The position numbers and the translations under genes were made by a program. 7,092 nt of DNA from an uncultured Clostridium sp. (GTDB lineage: Bacteria; Bacillota; Clostridia; TANB77; CAG-508): the NCBI GenBank assembly GCA_947428535.1, contig CANEMG010000047.1:1-7092 (forward strand). Reading direction: 5' to 3'. A model generated the notes under the pieces. The model made no database searches and had not been told where the DNA came from. It saw only the letters and a program-made list of their open reading frames with translations. Shown here piece by piece: positions 1 through 5,738 of the stretch. Positions within the stretch are counted from its first letter, which is position 1. Each line of letters begins with the position of its first letter.

Positions 1-892
1 GAATTTAGAATACACCGTTTTAGATACAAAATATCAAACTATAAAAGAAGTACTGAAATCACATTTTAGAATATCTGACAGGTTATTAACTAAACTAAAA
101 AAAAATAATAAAATTTATTTAAATAATGAAAACAAATATATTGATTATAAAATAAAAATTAATGATATTATACGAGTTAATTTAGATTTTAATGAAAAAA
201 GTGAAAATATCGTTCCTAAAAAAATAATCTTAGATATTTTATTTGAAGATGAAGCATTATTAATAGTAAATAAGTCTAGCAATATGCCTGTTCATCCTTC
301 AATTTTACATTTTGAAGATAGTCTTTCTAATGGAATAGCTTATTATTTTGAGGAAAAAAATGTTAAAACTAAAATTAGACCTGTTAATAGATTAGATAAA
401 GATACTTCAGGAATTGTTATTTTTGCAAAAAATGAATATATACAAGAGTCTTTAATTAAACAAATGAAATCTTGCAAATTTCAAAAAAAATATTATGCTA
501 TTTTAGAAAATTATATCGATTCATCTCCTATAATTATAAATGCTCCTATTGCTAGAAAAGTAGGATCTGTTATTGAAAGAGAAATAAATGATAATGGCGC
601 AGATTCATTAACACATCTAGAAGTTATTAGAAATTTTAAATACTCTTCTATTAAATTATCTTTTGTAAATTTAATTTTAGAGACTGGTAGAACACACCAG
701 ATTCGAGTTCACTCTAAATATATTGGTCATCCTATTTTAGGTGATACTCTTTATGGCCATCCTTCTTCTTTAATTTCTAGACAAGCTCTTCATGCTTATA
801 AAATAAGTTTTATTCATCCATTAACTAAGGAGAAAATTTGCGTTGAAGCACCTTTACCAAATGATATGAAAAAAATCTTAGATGAAATTTAA
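1..892 (+). CDS. RluA/RluD-family pseudouridine synthase, 5' end clipped by window edge
   Basis: Isomerises uridine to pseudouridine in RNA, most likely large-subunit rRNA; the exact target site cannot be told from sequence. The frame is open from base 2 with no stop, and gives 296 visible residues. An ATG at 284 exists, but starting there would remove an S4-like RNA-binding domain (about residues 12-65, with TIKEVLK and SDRLLTKLKK) and the start of the catalytic fold. No ATG, GTG or TTG lies in frame before 284. Base 1 is G and the next codons read NLEYTV, typical of the family's second residue onward, so base 1 is probably the last base of an ATG. The catalytic motif is NRLDKDTSG with the catalytic Asp at bases 395-397; many family members have His where this has Asn. 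GRTHQIRVH (about residues 228-236) is the second signature. It ends in TAA and converges on clpX. The family is certain; RluD-type specificity is a guess. Confidence 0.93.
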   Translation, partial: NLEYTVLDTKYQTIKEVLKSHFRISDRLLTKLKKNNKIYLNNENKYIDYKIKINDIIRVNLDFNEKSENIVPKKIILDILFEDEALLIVNKSSNMPVHPSILHFEDSLSNGIAYYFEEKNVKTKIRPVNRLDKDTSGIVIFAKNEYIQESLIKQMKSCKFQKKYYAILENYIDSSPIIINAPIARKVGSVIEREINDNGADSLTHLEVIRNFKYSSIKLSFVNLILETGRTHQIRVHSKYIGHPILGDTLYGHPSSLISRQALHAYKISFIHPLTKEKICVEAPLPNDMKKILDEI

Positions 893-968
893 AATAAAAT
901 ATTCTTTTGTATATTATTTAGTTTTAAGCACATACTACTTGTATAATGATGTGCATTAAACTTAGTGA

Positions 969-982
969 GTTTACTAGTAAAC
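969..982. repeat. Perfect 14-bp palindrome in the convergent intergenic region
   Basis: The sequence GTTTACTAGTAAAC equals its own reverse complement. Allowing one mismatched pair, the symmetry extends to 966-985. It sits just before the shared terminator. As RNA it would form a 5-bp stem with a CUAG loop. It could be an operator, part of a compound terminator, or chance; a perfect 14-bp palindrome is not very improbable in 7 kb of AT-rich DNA. Confidence 0.4.
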
Positions 983-984
983 AC

Positions 985-1009
985 AAAAGTCCTCTAAATG
1001 AGGACTTTT
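985..1009. terminator. Bidirectional intrinsic terminator between the pseudouridine synthase gene and clpX
   Basis: A perfect 10-bp stem (AAAAGTCCTC with GAGGACTTTT) closes a 5-base TAAAT loop. Read on the plus strand it is followed by TTTTTG. Read on the minus strand it runs into TTTTGTGTTT. It lies 30 bases past the clpX stop and 92 past the pseudouridine synthase stop, so it serves both converging transcripts. Confidence 0.88.
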
Positions 1010-1038
1010 TGTATTAATATTAAATTAAATCATTAATC

Positions 1039-2340
1039 TTATGCTGTTTCTTCTTTCTTTGAATTTTTTGTTTTTCTTTTTGGTTGTTTTGGAACTTCTC
1101 TTTTTTTGTTTTCATCTATTACAAGTTTTGGTTCAGATTTATTTATGACAGTTTCCTTTGTTATTATACATTTTGCTATTTTTTCATTTGAAGGAATATC
1201 ATACATTATATCTCTCATTATTTCTTCTATAATAGAACGTAATCCTCTTGCTCCTGTATTTCTTTCAATTGCTTTATCGACAATTGCTTCTAGTGCTCCT
1301 TTATCAAATTCTAACTCAACACCATCTAACTCTACTAATTTTTTATATTGCTTTGTTAAAGCATTTTTAGGTTTTGTTACTATATCTATTAAGGCTTCTT
1401 TTGTAAGTCCTTCTAGTGTTGCAACAATTGGTAATCTACCTACAAATTCTGGTATTAGCCCAAATTTTAATAAATCTTGTGGCAATAATTGTTTAAATAC
1501 TTCTGTTTTATTTATGTCAGTTTTACTTTCTATTTGAGCTCCAAATCCAATAGTTTTCTTTCCAACTCTATCTTTTATAATATTTTCTAATCCTTCAAAA
1601 GCTCCTCCACATATAAATAATATGTTAGATGTATCTATTTGAATAAATTCTTGGTGTGGATGCTTTCTTCCTCCTTGAGGTGGAACTGACGCGACTGTTC
1701 CTTCAACTATTTTAAGTAAAGCTTGTTGAACTCCTTCTCCACTAACATCTCTAGTTATAGAAGGATTTTCAGATTTCCTTGTTATTTTATCAATTTCATC
1801 AATATATATAATTCCTTTTTGTGCTCTTTCTACATCATAATCTGCTGATTGTATAAGTTTTAAAAGAATATTTTCAACATCCTCTCCTACATATCCTGCT
1901 TCTGTAAGCGTAGTGGCATCTGCTATTGCGAATGGAACATCTAATATTTTTGCTAAAGTTTGTGCAAGTAATGTTTTACCACATCCTGTTGGACCTAATA
2001 GTAATATGTTGCTTTTTTGAATTTCTATATCATCTATAAGTTCTTTATTATTTACTCTTTTATAATGATTATATACAGCTACTGATAATGTTTTTTTAGC
2101 TTCTTCTTGACCTATAACATAATCATCTAAAACTTTTTTTATTTCTGAAGGTATTAGCATTTCTACTTGTTCAACTCTTGGTTCTACTTCATCATATACC
2201 TCATCATCAATAATATCTTGGCATAAGGCTATACATTCATCACAAATATATACACCAGGTCCTGCTATTATTTTTTTAACAACTTCTTGCGGTTTCCCAC
2301 AAAATGAACATTTTACAATTCTTTCCTGATTTTTAGCCAT
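1039..2340 (-). CDS. clpX: ATP-dependent Clp protease ATP-binding subunit ClpX
   Basis: A cytoplasmic AAA+ unfoldase that feeds substrates to ClpP as a hexamer. All hallmarks are present over 433 residues. The N-terminal zinc-binding domain has Cys11, Cys14, Cys33 and Cys36. Walker A is GPTGCGKT (116-123) and Walker B is IIYIDE (177-182). The GYVG pore loop is at 149-152, the RKH loop at 225-227 and the IGF ClpP-docking tripeptide at 264-266. The arginine finger is in EFVGR (Arg302) and sensor 2 in GARGLR (365-368). The start at 2340 is supported by AAAGGAAAG (2346-2354) 5 bases upstream and by the family-typical N terminus. The gene follows clpP by 48 bases with no terminator between them, so the two are probably cotranscribed. 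The last 30 or so residues form a Lys-rich tail past the conserved core. No lon gene follows; the next gene is convergent. Confidence 0.98.
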   Translation of the reverse strand: MAKNQERIVKCSFCGKPQEVVKKIIAGPGVYICDECIALCQDIIDDEVYDEVEPRVEQVEMLIPSEIKKVLDDYVIGQEEAKKTLSVAVYNHYKRVNNKELIDDIEIQKSNILLLGPTGCGKTLLAQTLAKILDVPFAIADATTLTEAGYVGEDVENILLKLIQSADYDVERAQKGIIYIDEIDKITRKSENPSITRDVSGEGVQQALLKIVEGTVASVPPQGGRKHPHQEFIQIDTSNILFICGGAFEGLENIIKDRVGKKTIGFGAQIESKTDINKTEVFKQLLPQDLLKFGLIPEFVGRLPIVATLEGLTKEALIDIVTKPKNALTKQYKKLVELDGVELEFDKGALEAIVDKAIERNTGARGLRSIIEEIMRDIMYDIPSNEKIAKCIITKETVINKSEPKLVIDENKKREVPKQPKRKTKNSKKEETA

Positions 2341-2388
2341 TTAAGCTTTCCTTTAAATTTTATTTAGATTTTTAAGGAATCTATAAAC

Positions 2389-2991
2389 CTAATTTCTTTT
2401 ATCTAATATTCCATCTATTAATCCATATTTTAAAGCTTCTTCTGCTGTCATATAGTTATCTCTTTCTGTATCTTTTTCTATTGTTTCTAAACTTTGACCT
2501 GTTTTCTCACTTAATAATTTGTTTAATTTTTCTCTTGTTCTTACCATATGATCTGCATGAATTTTTATTTCAGTTGTTTGTCCTGAAATTCCTCCACCAC
2601 CAATTAATGGTTGATGAATTAGTATTTCAGCATTTGGTGTTGCAAATCTTCTTCCTTTTGCTCCTGATGTTAATAAGACTGCTCCCATACTTGCTGCCAT
2701 TCCAACACATATTGTAGATACTGGGCATTTTATATAATTTATTGTATCTACTATTGCCATACCATCTGTAATAGATCCTCCTGGACTGTTTATATATAAA
2801 CTTATTTCTTTATCTGGATCTTCTGATTCCAAAAATAAAAGTTGTGCTACTACTAAACTAGCTGAAACATGGTTTACATCCTCTGCTAAAAATATTATTC
2901 TATCTTTTAATAATCTTGAAAATATATCGTAAGATCTTTCTCCTCTACTAGTTTGCTCAATAACATATGGTACTAAACTATTTTCTATCAT
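2389..2991 (-). CDS. clpP: ATP-dependent Clp protease proteolytic subunit ClpP
   Basis: A self-compartmentalising serine protease that degrades proteins delivered by ClpX or other Clp ATPases. At 200 residues it has normal length. The catalytic triad is Ser101 (in GMAASMGA), His126 (in LIHQP) and Asp178 (last Asp of DTERD). The oxyanion-side motif NSPGGS is at 68-73. The start at 2991 is supported by GAAAGGAA (2999-3006) 7 bases upstream and by the usual short N-terminal segment before [14 protein letters not shown]. The loop after the catalytic His, [11 protein letters not shown], is three residues longer and more Gly-rich than PLGGAQGQ of Bacillus ClpP, which I quote from memory. It leads a clpP-clpX unit with its own promoter; tig upstream ends in a terminator. 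Confidence 0.98.
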   Translation of the reverse strand: MIENSLVPYVIEQTSRGERSYDIFSRLLKDRIIFLAEDVNHVSASLVVAQLLFLESEDPDKEISLYINSPGGSITDGMAIVDTINYIKCPVSTICVGMAASMGAVLLTSGAKGRRFATPNAEILIHQPLIGGGGISGQTTEIKIHADHMVRTREKLNKLLSEKTGQSLETIEKDTERDNYMTAEEALKYGLIDGILDKRN

Positions 2992-3038
2992 TTTTATCTT
3001 CCTTTCTATTCTATTTATTATTTGTTTTACATTTATTT

Positions 3039-3067
3039 AATATATACTAAATAATTTTTTTTTTCAA
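3039..3067 (-). promoter_or_regulatory. Predicted sigma-A promoter of clpP-clpX
   Basis: On the minus strand TTGAAA (3062-3067) and TATATT (3039-3044) are separated by exactly 17 bp, each matching 5 of 6 consensus bases. Transcription would start near 3031, giving a leader of about 40 bases. A second perfect TATAAT (3075-3080) lies upstream but has no suitable -35 at normal spacing. I see no paired CtsR heptads and no CIRCE element here. Confidence 0.7.
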
Positions 3068-3148
3068 TACATTTATTATAAAAAAAACAATATTCAAATT
3101 TCTTTTTTCGTGTTTTTTTGACATTCTGTATTAATATTAATATCTACT

Positions 3149-3181
3149 AAAACAAAAGCTCTAACTTTAGGTTAGAGCTTT
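3149..3181 (-). terminator. Intrinsic terminator of tig
   Basis: An 11-bp perfect stem, AAAGCTCTAAC with GTTAGAGCTTT (3155-3181), closes a 5-base loop. On the minus strand it is followed by TGTTTTAG, which gives a U-rich tract. The hairpin begins 4 bases past the tig stop codon. It separates tig from clpPX, so clpP needs its own promoter. Confidence 0.85.
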
Positions 3182-3185
3182 ATAC

Positions 3186-4565
3186 TTATTTAGATTTTTT
3201 TGTAGTTTTTTTATCTGATTTCTTTTCATCTGCTTTAGATGATTCTTTCTTTTTTGAATCTTTTTCTTTTGCTTCTTCTACTGTTTTTATTTTAGCACTA
3301 TCTACTATTTCTTTAATTGCTTTTTCTGATTTTATATTTGCTTTTATGTGTTCAAGTAATTCTTCATTATTTTTTAAATCTTCTTCTTTTCTACCATAGC
3401 TTGTGGCTAATTCTTTAAGTTTTTCAGAAACTTCTTTTTCTGATGCTTCTATTTTAGCATCTTTGCAAACTGCTTCTAAAACTAATCTCATTTTTAAAGA
3501 TTCTTTTGCTGGTTCTTCACTTTCTTTTCTATAATCAGCTTTTGTTTTTCCAAGCATTTGTAAATATTGTTCTAATGTAATTCCTTGATATGATAATCTT
3601 CTGTTCATATCTTGTTCCATATTATCTATTTCTAGTTCTATCATTCCTGATGGTATATCTACTTCTGAATCTTCTGCAACTGCTTTTACAGCTTTTTCTT
3701 CTAATTCAGCTTTTGATTTTTCTTCATTTTCTTTTTCTTTTTTAGCTTTTAAATCTGCTTTTAATTCTTTTAATGTATCAAATTCACTAACATCTTTAGC
3801 AAATTCATCATCTATTTTAGGTAATTCTTTTGTTTTAATTTCATGAAGTGTAACTTTAAATACGGCATCTTTTCCAGCTAAGTCTTTTGAAAAATATTCT
3901 TCTGGGAATTTAACACTAATGTCTTTTACTTCTTCTGTTTTCATTCCTACAACTTGATCTTCAAATCCTGGTATAAATGTGTTGCTTCCTAATTCTAATT
4001 CATGATTTTCAGCTTTTCCACCTTCAAATTCTACACCATCAACTGATCCTACAAAATCTATAACTGTTGTATCTCCCATTTTAGCTGCTCTATCTTCTAC
4101 TGTTATCATTCTGCTGTTACGTTCAGCCATTTTATTTACTTCTTCTTCTACTTCTTTATCTGTAACTTTATATTCTACTTTTTCTAAAGAAATTCCTTTA
4201 TATTTTCCTAATTTAACTTCTGGTTTTATAGATACTATTGCTGTAAATATTAAGTCTTTTCCTTTTTCCATTTGAGAAATATCTATTTGTGGTCTGCTTA
4301 CTACTTCTAATTTTTCTGATTTAACAGCTTCATCATATATTTCTGGAACTATTTCGTTAAAGGCATCTTCATAAAAGATTTCATCTCCATAATATTTTTC
4401 AACTATATTCATTGGAGCTTTTCCTTTTCTAAATCCTGGTATATTAAAATATTTGGCATTTTTAGTAAATACTTTTTTTATTCCTTCGTCAAATTTTTTA
4501 GATTCGATTGTAAATTCTAATTTTAACTCATTTTTATTTTCTGTCTTTTCTACTTTTACACTCAT
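3186..4565 (-). CDS. tig: Trigger factor, ribosome-associated chaperone and prolyl isomerase
   Basis: Binds the ribosome exit tunnel and nascent chains, with FKBP-type peptidyl-prolyl isomerase activity in the middle domain. The 459 residues show the three-domain order. The N-terminal ribosome-binding domain has the signature GFRKGKAP (44-51). The FKBP-like domain lies at roughly 163-245 (GDTTVIDFVGSVDGVEF, then FIPGFEDQVVGM). A long helical C-terminal chaperone region contains the MIELEIDNM segment. The final 35 or so residues (425-459) are a low-complexity Lys/Ser/Asp/Glu tail that makes it longer than the 432-residue E. coli protein. The start at 4565 has a strong GGAGGAAG (4570-4577) 4 bases upstream. 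It has its own promoter and terminator, so it is probably monocistronic although it neighbours clpPX as in many Firmicutes. Confidence 0.97.
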   Translation of the reverse strand: MSVKVEKTENKNELKLEFTIESKKFDEGIKKVFTKNAKYFNIPGFRKGKAPMNIVEKYYGDEIFYEDAFNEIVPEIYDEAVKSEKLEVVSRPQIDISQMEKGKDLIFTAIVSIKPEVKLGKYKGISLEKVEYKVTDKEVEEEVNKMAERNSRMITVEDRAAKMGDTTVIDFVGSVDGVEFEGGKAENHELELGSNTFIPGFEDQVVGMKTEEVKDISVKFPEEYFSKDLAGKDAVFKVTLHEIKTKELPKIDDEFAKDVSEFDTLKELKADLKAKKEKENEEKSKAELEEKAVKAVAEDSEVDIPSGMIELEIDNMEQDMNRRLSYQGITLEQYLQMLGKTKADYRKESEEPAKESLKMRLVLEAVCKDAKIEASEKEVSEKLKELATSYGRKEEDLKNNEELLEHIKANIKSEKAIKEIVDSAKIKTVEEAKEKDSKKKESSKADEKKSDKKTTKKSK

Positions 4566-4608
4566 TTTACTTCCTCCATTTTCTTCCTATTTCATAAATA
4601 GCTTATAT

Positions 4609-4636
4609 ATTATATCACAAGATAAATAAAAATCAA
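4609..4636 (-). promoter_or_regulatory. Predicted sigma-A promoter of tig (extended -10)
   Basis: On the minus strand TTGATT (4631-4636), a 16-bp spacer and a perfect TATAAT (4609-4614) preceded by TGA give an extended -10, TGATATAAT. Transcription would start near 4602, about 36 bases before the tig ATG. Confidence 0.75.
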
Positions 4637-4694
4637 GTATTTTCGCTAATTTAATGACTATGTATGGGTTCTATATATTTTAAGTAAACATGAT

Positions 4695-4722
4695 AAAAGC
4701 ATCTGCCTTTTATAGCAGATGC
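4695..4722 (-). terminator. Intrinsic terminator of the DUF1385-like gene
   Basis: A perfect 8-bp GC-containing stem, GCATCTGC with GCAGATGC (4699-4722), has an 8-base loop. On the minus strand it is followed by TTTTATC. It lies 31 bases beyond the TAG at 4754. The T tract is short, so termination may be incomplete, but it separates this gene from the tig promoter. Confidence 0.7.
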
Positions 4723-4753
4723 CTATCCTGGATTACATATGTTAAAATATCAA

Positions 4754-4996
4754 CTACTTTTTATATTGTTTCATAAATTCTTCCGGATTTCGTATATTTT
4801 CATCAATTCTTTTAACAGCCTCAATCACCACTTCTAAATCTTCTTGGGCAGGTTCTCTTAAAAAGAGTATTTCAATATACTTACTGAAAATTTTGCTCAT
4901 TAAAAGTGTTACACAAATGTATAAAACCAAAAGCAGTATATCTATCAAAACTGTTTTTACAAATGAATCCATTACATGTATTGGTGTTACTGACAT
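4754..4996 (-). CDS. C-terminal part of a frameshifted DUF1385-like membrane protein
   Basis: This is probably not an independent gene. The frame is open upstream of the ATG at 4996 back to 5077 and encodes NSEFCQDSVLATKGIDLFRF before it. No ribosome binding site precedes 4996. The piece contains two hydrophobic stretches, one starting just upstream (LFRFVIFALL) and one at VLIDILLLVLYICVTLLMS. It then has REPAQEDLEVVIEAVKRI, which resembles the conserved C-terminal REP...EVAI motif of DUF1385/YqhQ proteins as I remember them. The upstream 165-codon frame carries the matching N-terminal part. One extra A in the run at 5073-5079 would join them into a single 262-residue protein. If translated alone, it would be an 80-residue membrane protein of unknown function. 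Confidence 0.55.
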   Translation of the reverse strand: MSVTPIHVMDSFVKTVLIDILLLVLYICVTLLMSKIFSKYIEILFLREPAQEDLEVVIEAVKRIDENIRNPEEFMKQYKK

Positions 4997-5043
4997 TAAC
5001 AGAGCAAAAATTACAAATCTAAAAAGATCTATTCCTTTTGTTG

Positions 5044-5541
5044 CTAATACAGAATCTTGGCAAAATTCTGAATTTTTTTAGTTTCATCCGCAGTTGGCAC
5101 TCTATTCAGCTTGTTATATGCATTAAGTACTTTATGCATTGCTGCATTCATTCTCCAATATTGTTTATATTTTTGAGAAAAAGCATACTTTTTTATAAGA
5201 GAAATATAACCAGCTACCCAATCTTCTTCATAACTCTTTCCAAGGTTATTTAAGAAAAGCATTATTGCCGGAACATATACAAGTGTTTTTGTAAAAGTAC
5301 CAATTATAATTCCACCTATAATTGCCACCACATATATTTTCCAGTAATCAAAAATCCCGGTCCCTATAATTTCTCTTTCCATTTCAATGCATATATCTTC
5401 TTCGAGAAAAATCTTTCTAGAGGACAACAGTTCAACTTTTATTTCACCATTTTCCTTCCGCTCAGCTTTAATTGCTGCATATGGTTCTACTGGTGATGAC
5501 AGGATTATTGCATTTTTCTGTACATTTCCATTTTTTAACAT
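5044..5541 (-). CDS. DUF1385-like (YqhQ-type) membrane protein, prematurely ended by a frameshift
   Basis: A protein of unknown molecular function. The 165 residues open with a soluble part (GNVQKNAIILSSPVEPYAAI, then ENGEIKVE) that aligns by pattern with the DUF1385 N terminus. A long hydrophobic region at 69-97 is probably membrane-embedded. AAMHKVLNAYNKL (133-145) then resembles the family core GAEHKTINAYE. After Lys156 the frame reads only nine more residues (IQNFAKILY) and stops. The -1 frame continues the family pattern (KKNSEF, compare KKQSRF), so the split is real relative to the family. The start at 5541 is well supported by AAAAAGGAGG (5549-5558), 7 bases before ATG. Codons such as CGG, CTG, CTC, GGG, ACC and CCG, rare in the neighbouring genes, are common here. 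The family call rests on remembered motifs, not a search. Confidence 0.65.
   Translation of the reverse strand: MLKNGNVQKNAIILSSPVEPYAAIKAERKENGEIKVELLSSRKIFLEEDICIEMEREIIGTGIFDYWKIYVVAIIGGIIIGTFTKTLVYVPAIMLFLNNLGKSYEEDWVAGYISLIKKYAFSQKYKQYWRMNAAMHKVLNAYNKLNRVPTADETKKIQNFAKILY
5073..5079 (-). other. Seven-A run where the reading frame is broken
   Basis: On the minus strand the 0 frame reads ACT AAA AAA ATT, and the -1 frame from the same run reads AAA AAT TCA. A run of eight A would make codons 1-156 continuous with the downstream frame, giving 262 residues. This could be a true inactivating mutation, a phase-variable or slippage-prone tract, ribosomal -1 slippage on AAA AAA, or a sequencing error. 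The sequence alone does not decide among these. Confidence 0.7.
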
Positions 5542-5655
5542 TCTTCTGCCTCCTTTTTATAACATATGTATTCCTTAACGTTATTTAATTTTTAAACCAC
5601 TTTAAGTAGGAATTATCCCTCCTTTATCTCTGATATTTTGGCTATTGTAGCAAGA

Positions 5656-5684
5656 ATTATATCATATTTACATAATATTGTAAA
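5656..5684 (-). promoter_or_regulatory. Predicted strong sigma-A promoter of the DUF1385-like gene
   Basis: On the minus strand TTTACA (5679-5684; 5 of 6 consensus bases), a 17-bp spacer and a perfect TATAAT (5656-5661) preceded by TGA form an extended -10 promoter. Transcription would begin near 5649 and leave a leader of about 108 bases. It starts just beyond the pfkA terminator, so the gene is independently transcribed. Confidence 0.75.
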
Positions 5685-5686
5685 TA
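5665..5686. promoter_or_regulatory. Operator-like inverted repeat inside the DUF1385-like promoter
   Basis: Perfect 8-bp arms TATTTACA and TGTAAATA are separated by 6 bp. One arm contains the -35 hexamer and the other fills the spacer close to the -10. A dimeric regulator bound here would block RNA polymerase, as expected for a repressor site. I cannot assign it to a known regulator; it is not CIRCE, and the half-site order is opposite to a CcpA cre site. Confidence 0.5.
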
Positions 5687-5696
5687 AATATTGTAT

Positions 5697-5723
5697 AAAA
5701 AAAGAGTAGTTATATTACTACTC
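5697..5723 (-). terminator. Intrinsic terminator of the phosphofructokinase gene
   Basis: The stem GAGTAGT with ACTACTC (7 bp, loop of 6) is followed on the minus strand directly by seven T. It lies 15 bases past the TAA at 5739. Confidence 0.88.
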
Positions 5724-5738
5724 CCTTTTCAAAATATT

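Noticed and set aside
284..892. Starting the pseudouridine synthase at the ATG at 284
   Set aside because: The frame is open to the left edge, and the 94 upstream codons encode an S4-like domain and the IVNKSSNMPVHPS core strand that the fold needs.
946..1017. Plus-strand 23-codon frame beginning MMCIKLSEF
   Set aside because: It has no ribosome binding site and runs straight through the terminator hairpin.
1106..1537. Plus-strand open frame opposite clpX
   Set aside because: It is the antisense shadow of a certain clpX gene, without a ribosome binding site or a recognisable protein. The same applies to plus-strand frames at 2481-2717 (opposite clpP) and 5953-6252 (opposite pfkA).
3117..3123. 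TGTCAAA on the minus strand as a CtsR half-site
   Set aside because: CtsR sites need a second heptad three bases away. The following bases (CACGAAA) match only in the AAA, and the site is about 50 bases upstream of the promoter.
3118..3146. Plus-strand TTGACA with a -10 candidate, as an antisense promoter to tig
   Set aside because: The -10 at 17-bp spacing (TATCTA) is poor, and transcription would begin directly in the terminator hairpin.
4893..5253. Plus-strand frames opposite the DUF1385-like gene (4893-5081, 5038-5253, 5387-5578)
   Set aside because: They overlap each other and the minus-strand gene, lack ribosome binding sites, and show no domain-like pattern. The minus-strand signals are far better.
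966..5686. The TTTAC/GTAAA half-sites at 969-982 and 5665-5686 as sites for one regulator
   Set aside because: The half-sites are 2 bp apart in one and 8 bp apart in the other, so one dimer would not fit both. The shared pentamer is easily met by chance in AT-rich DNA.
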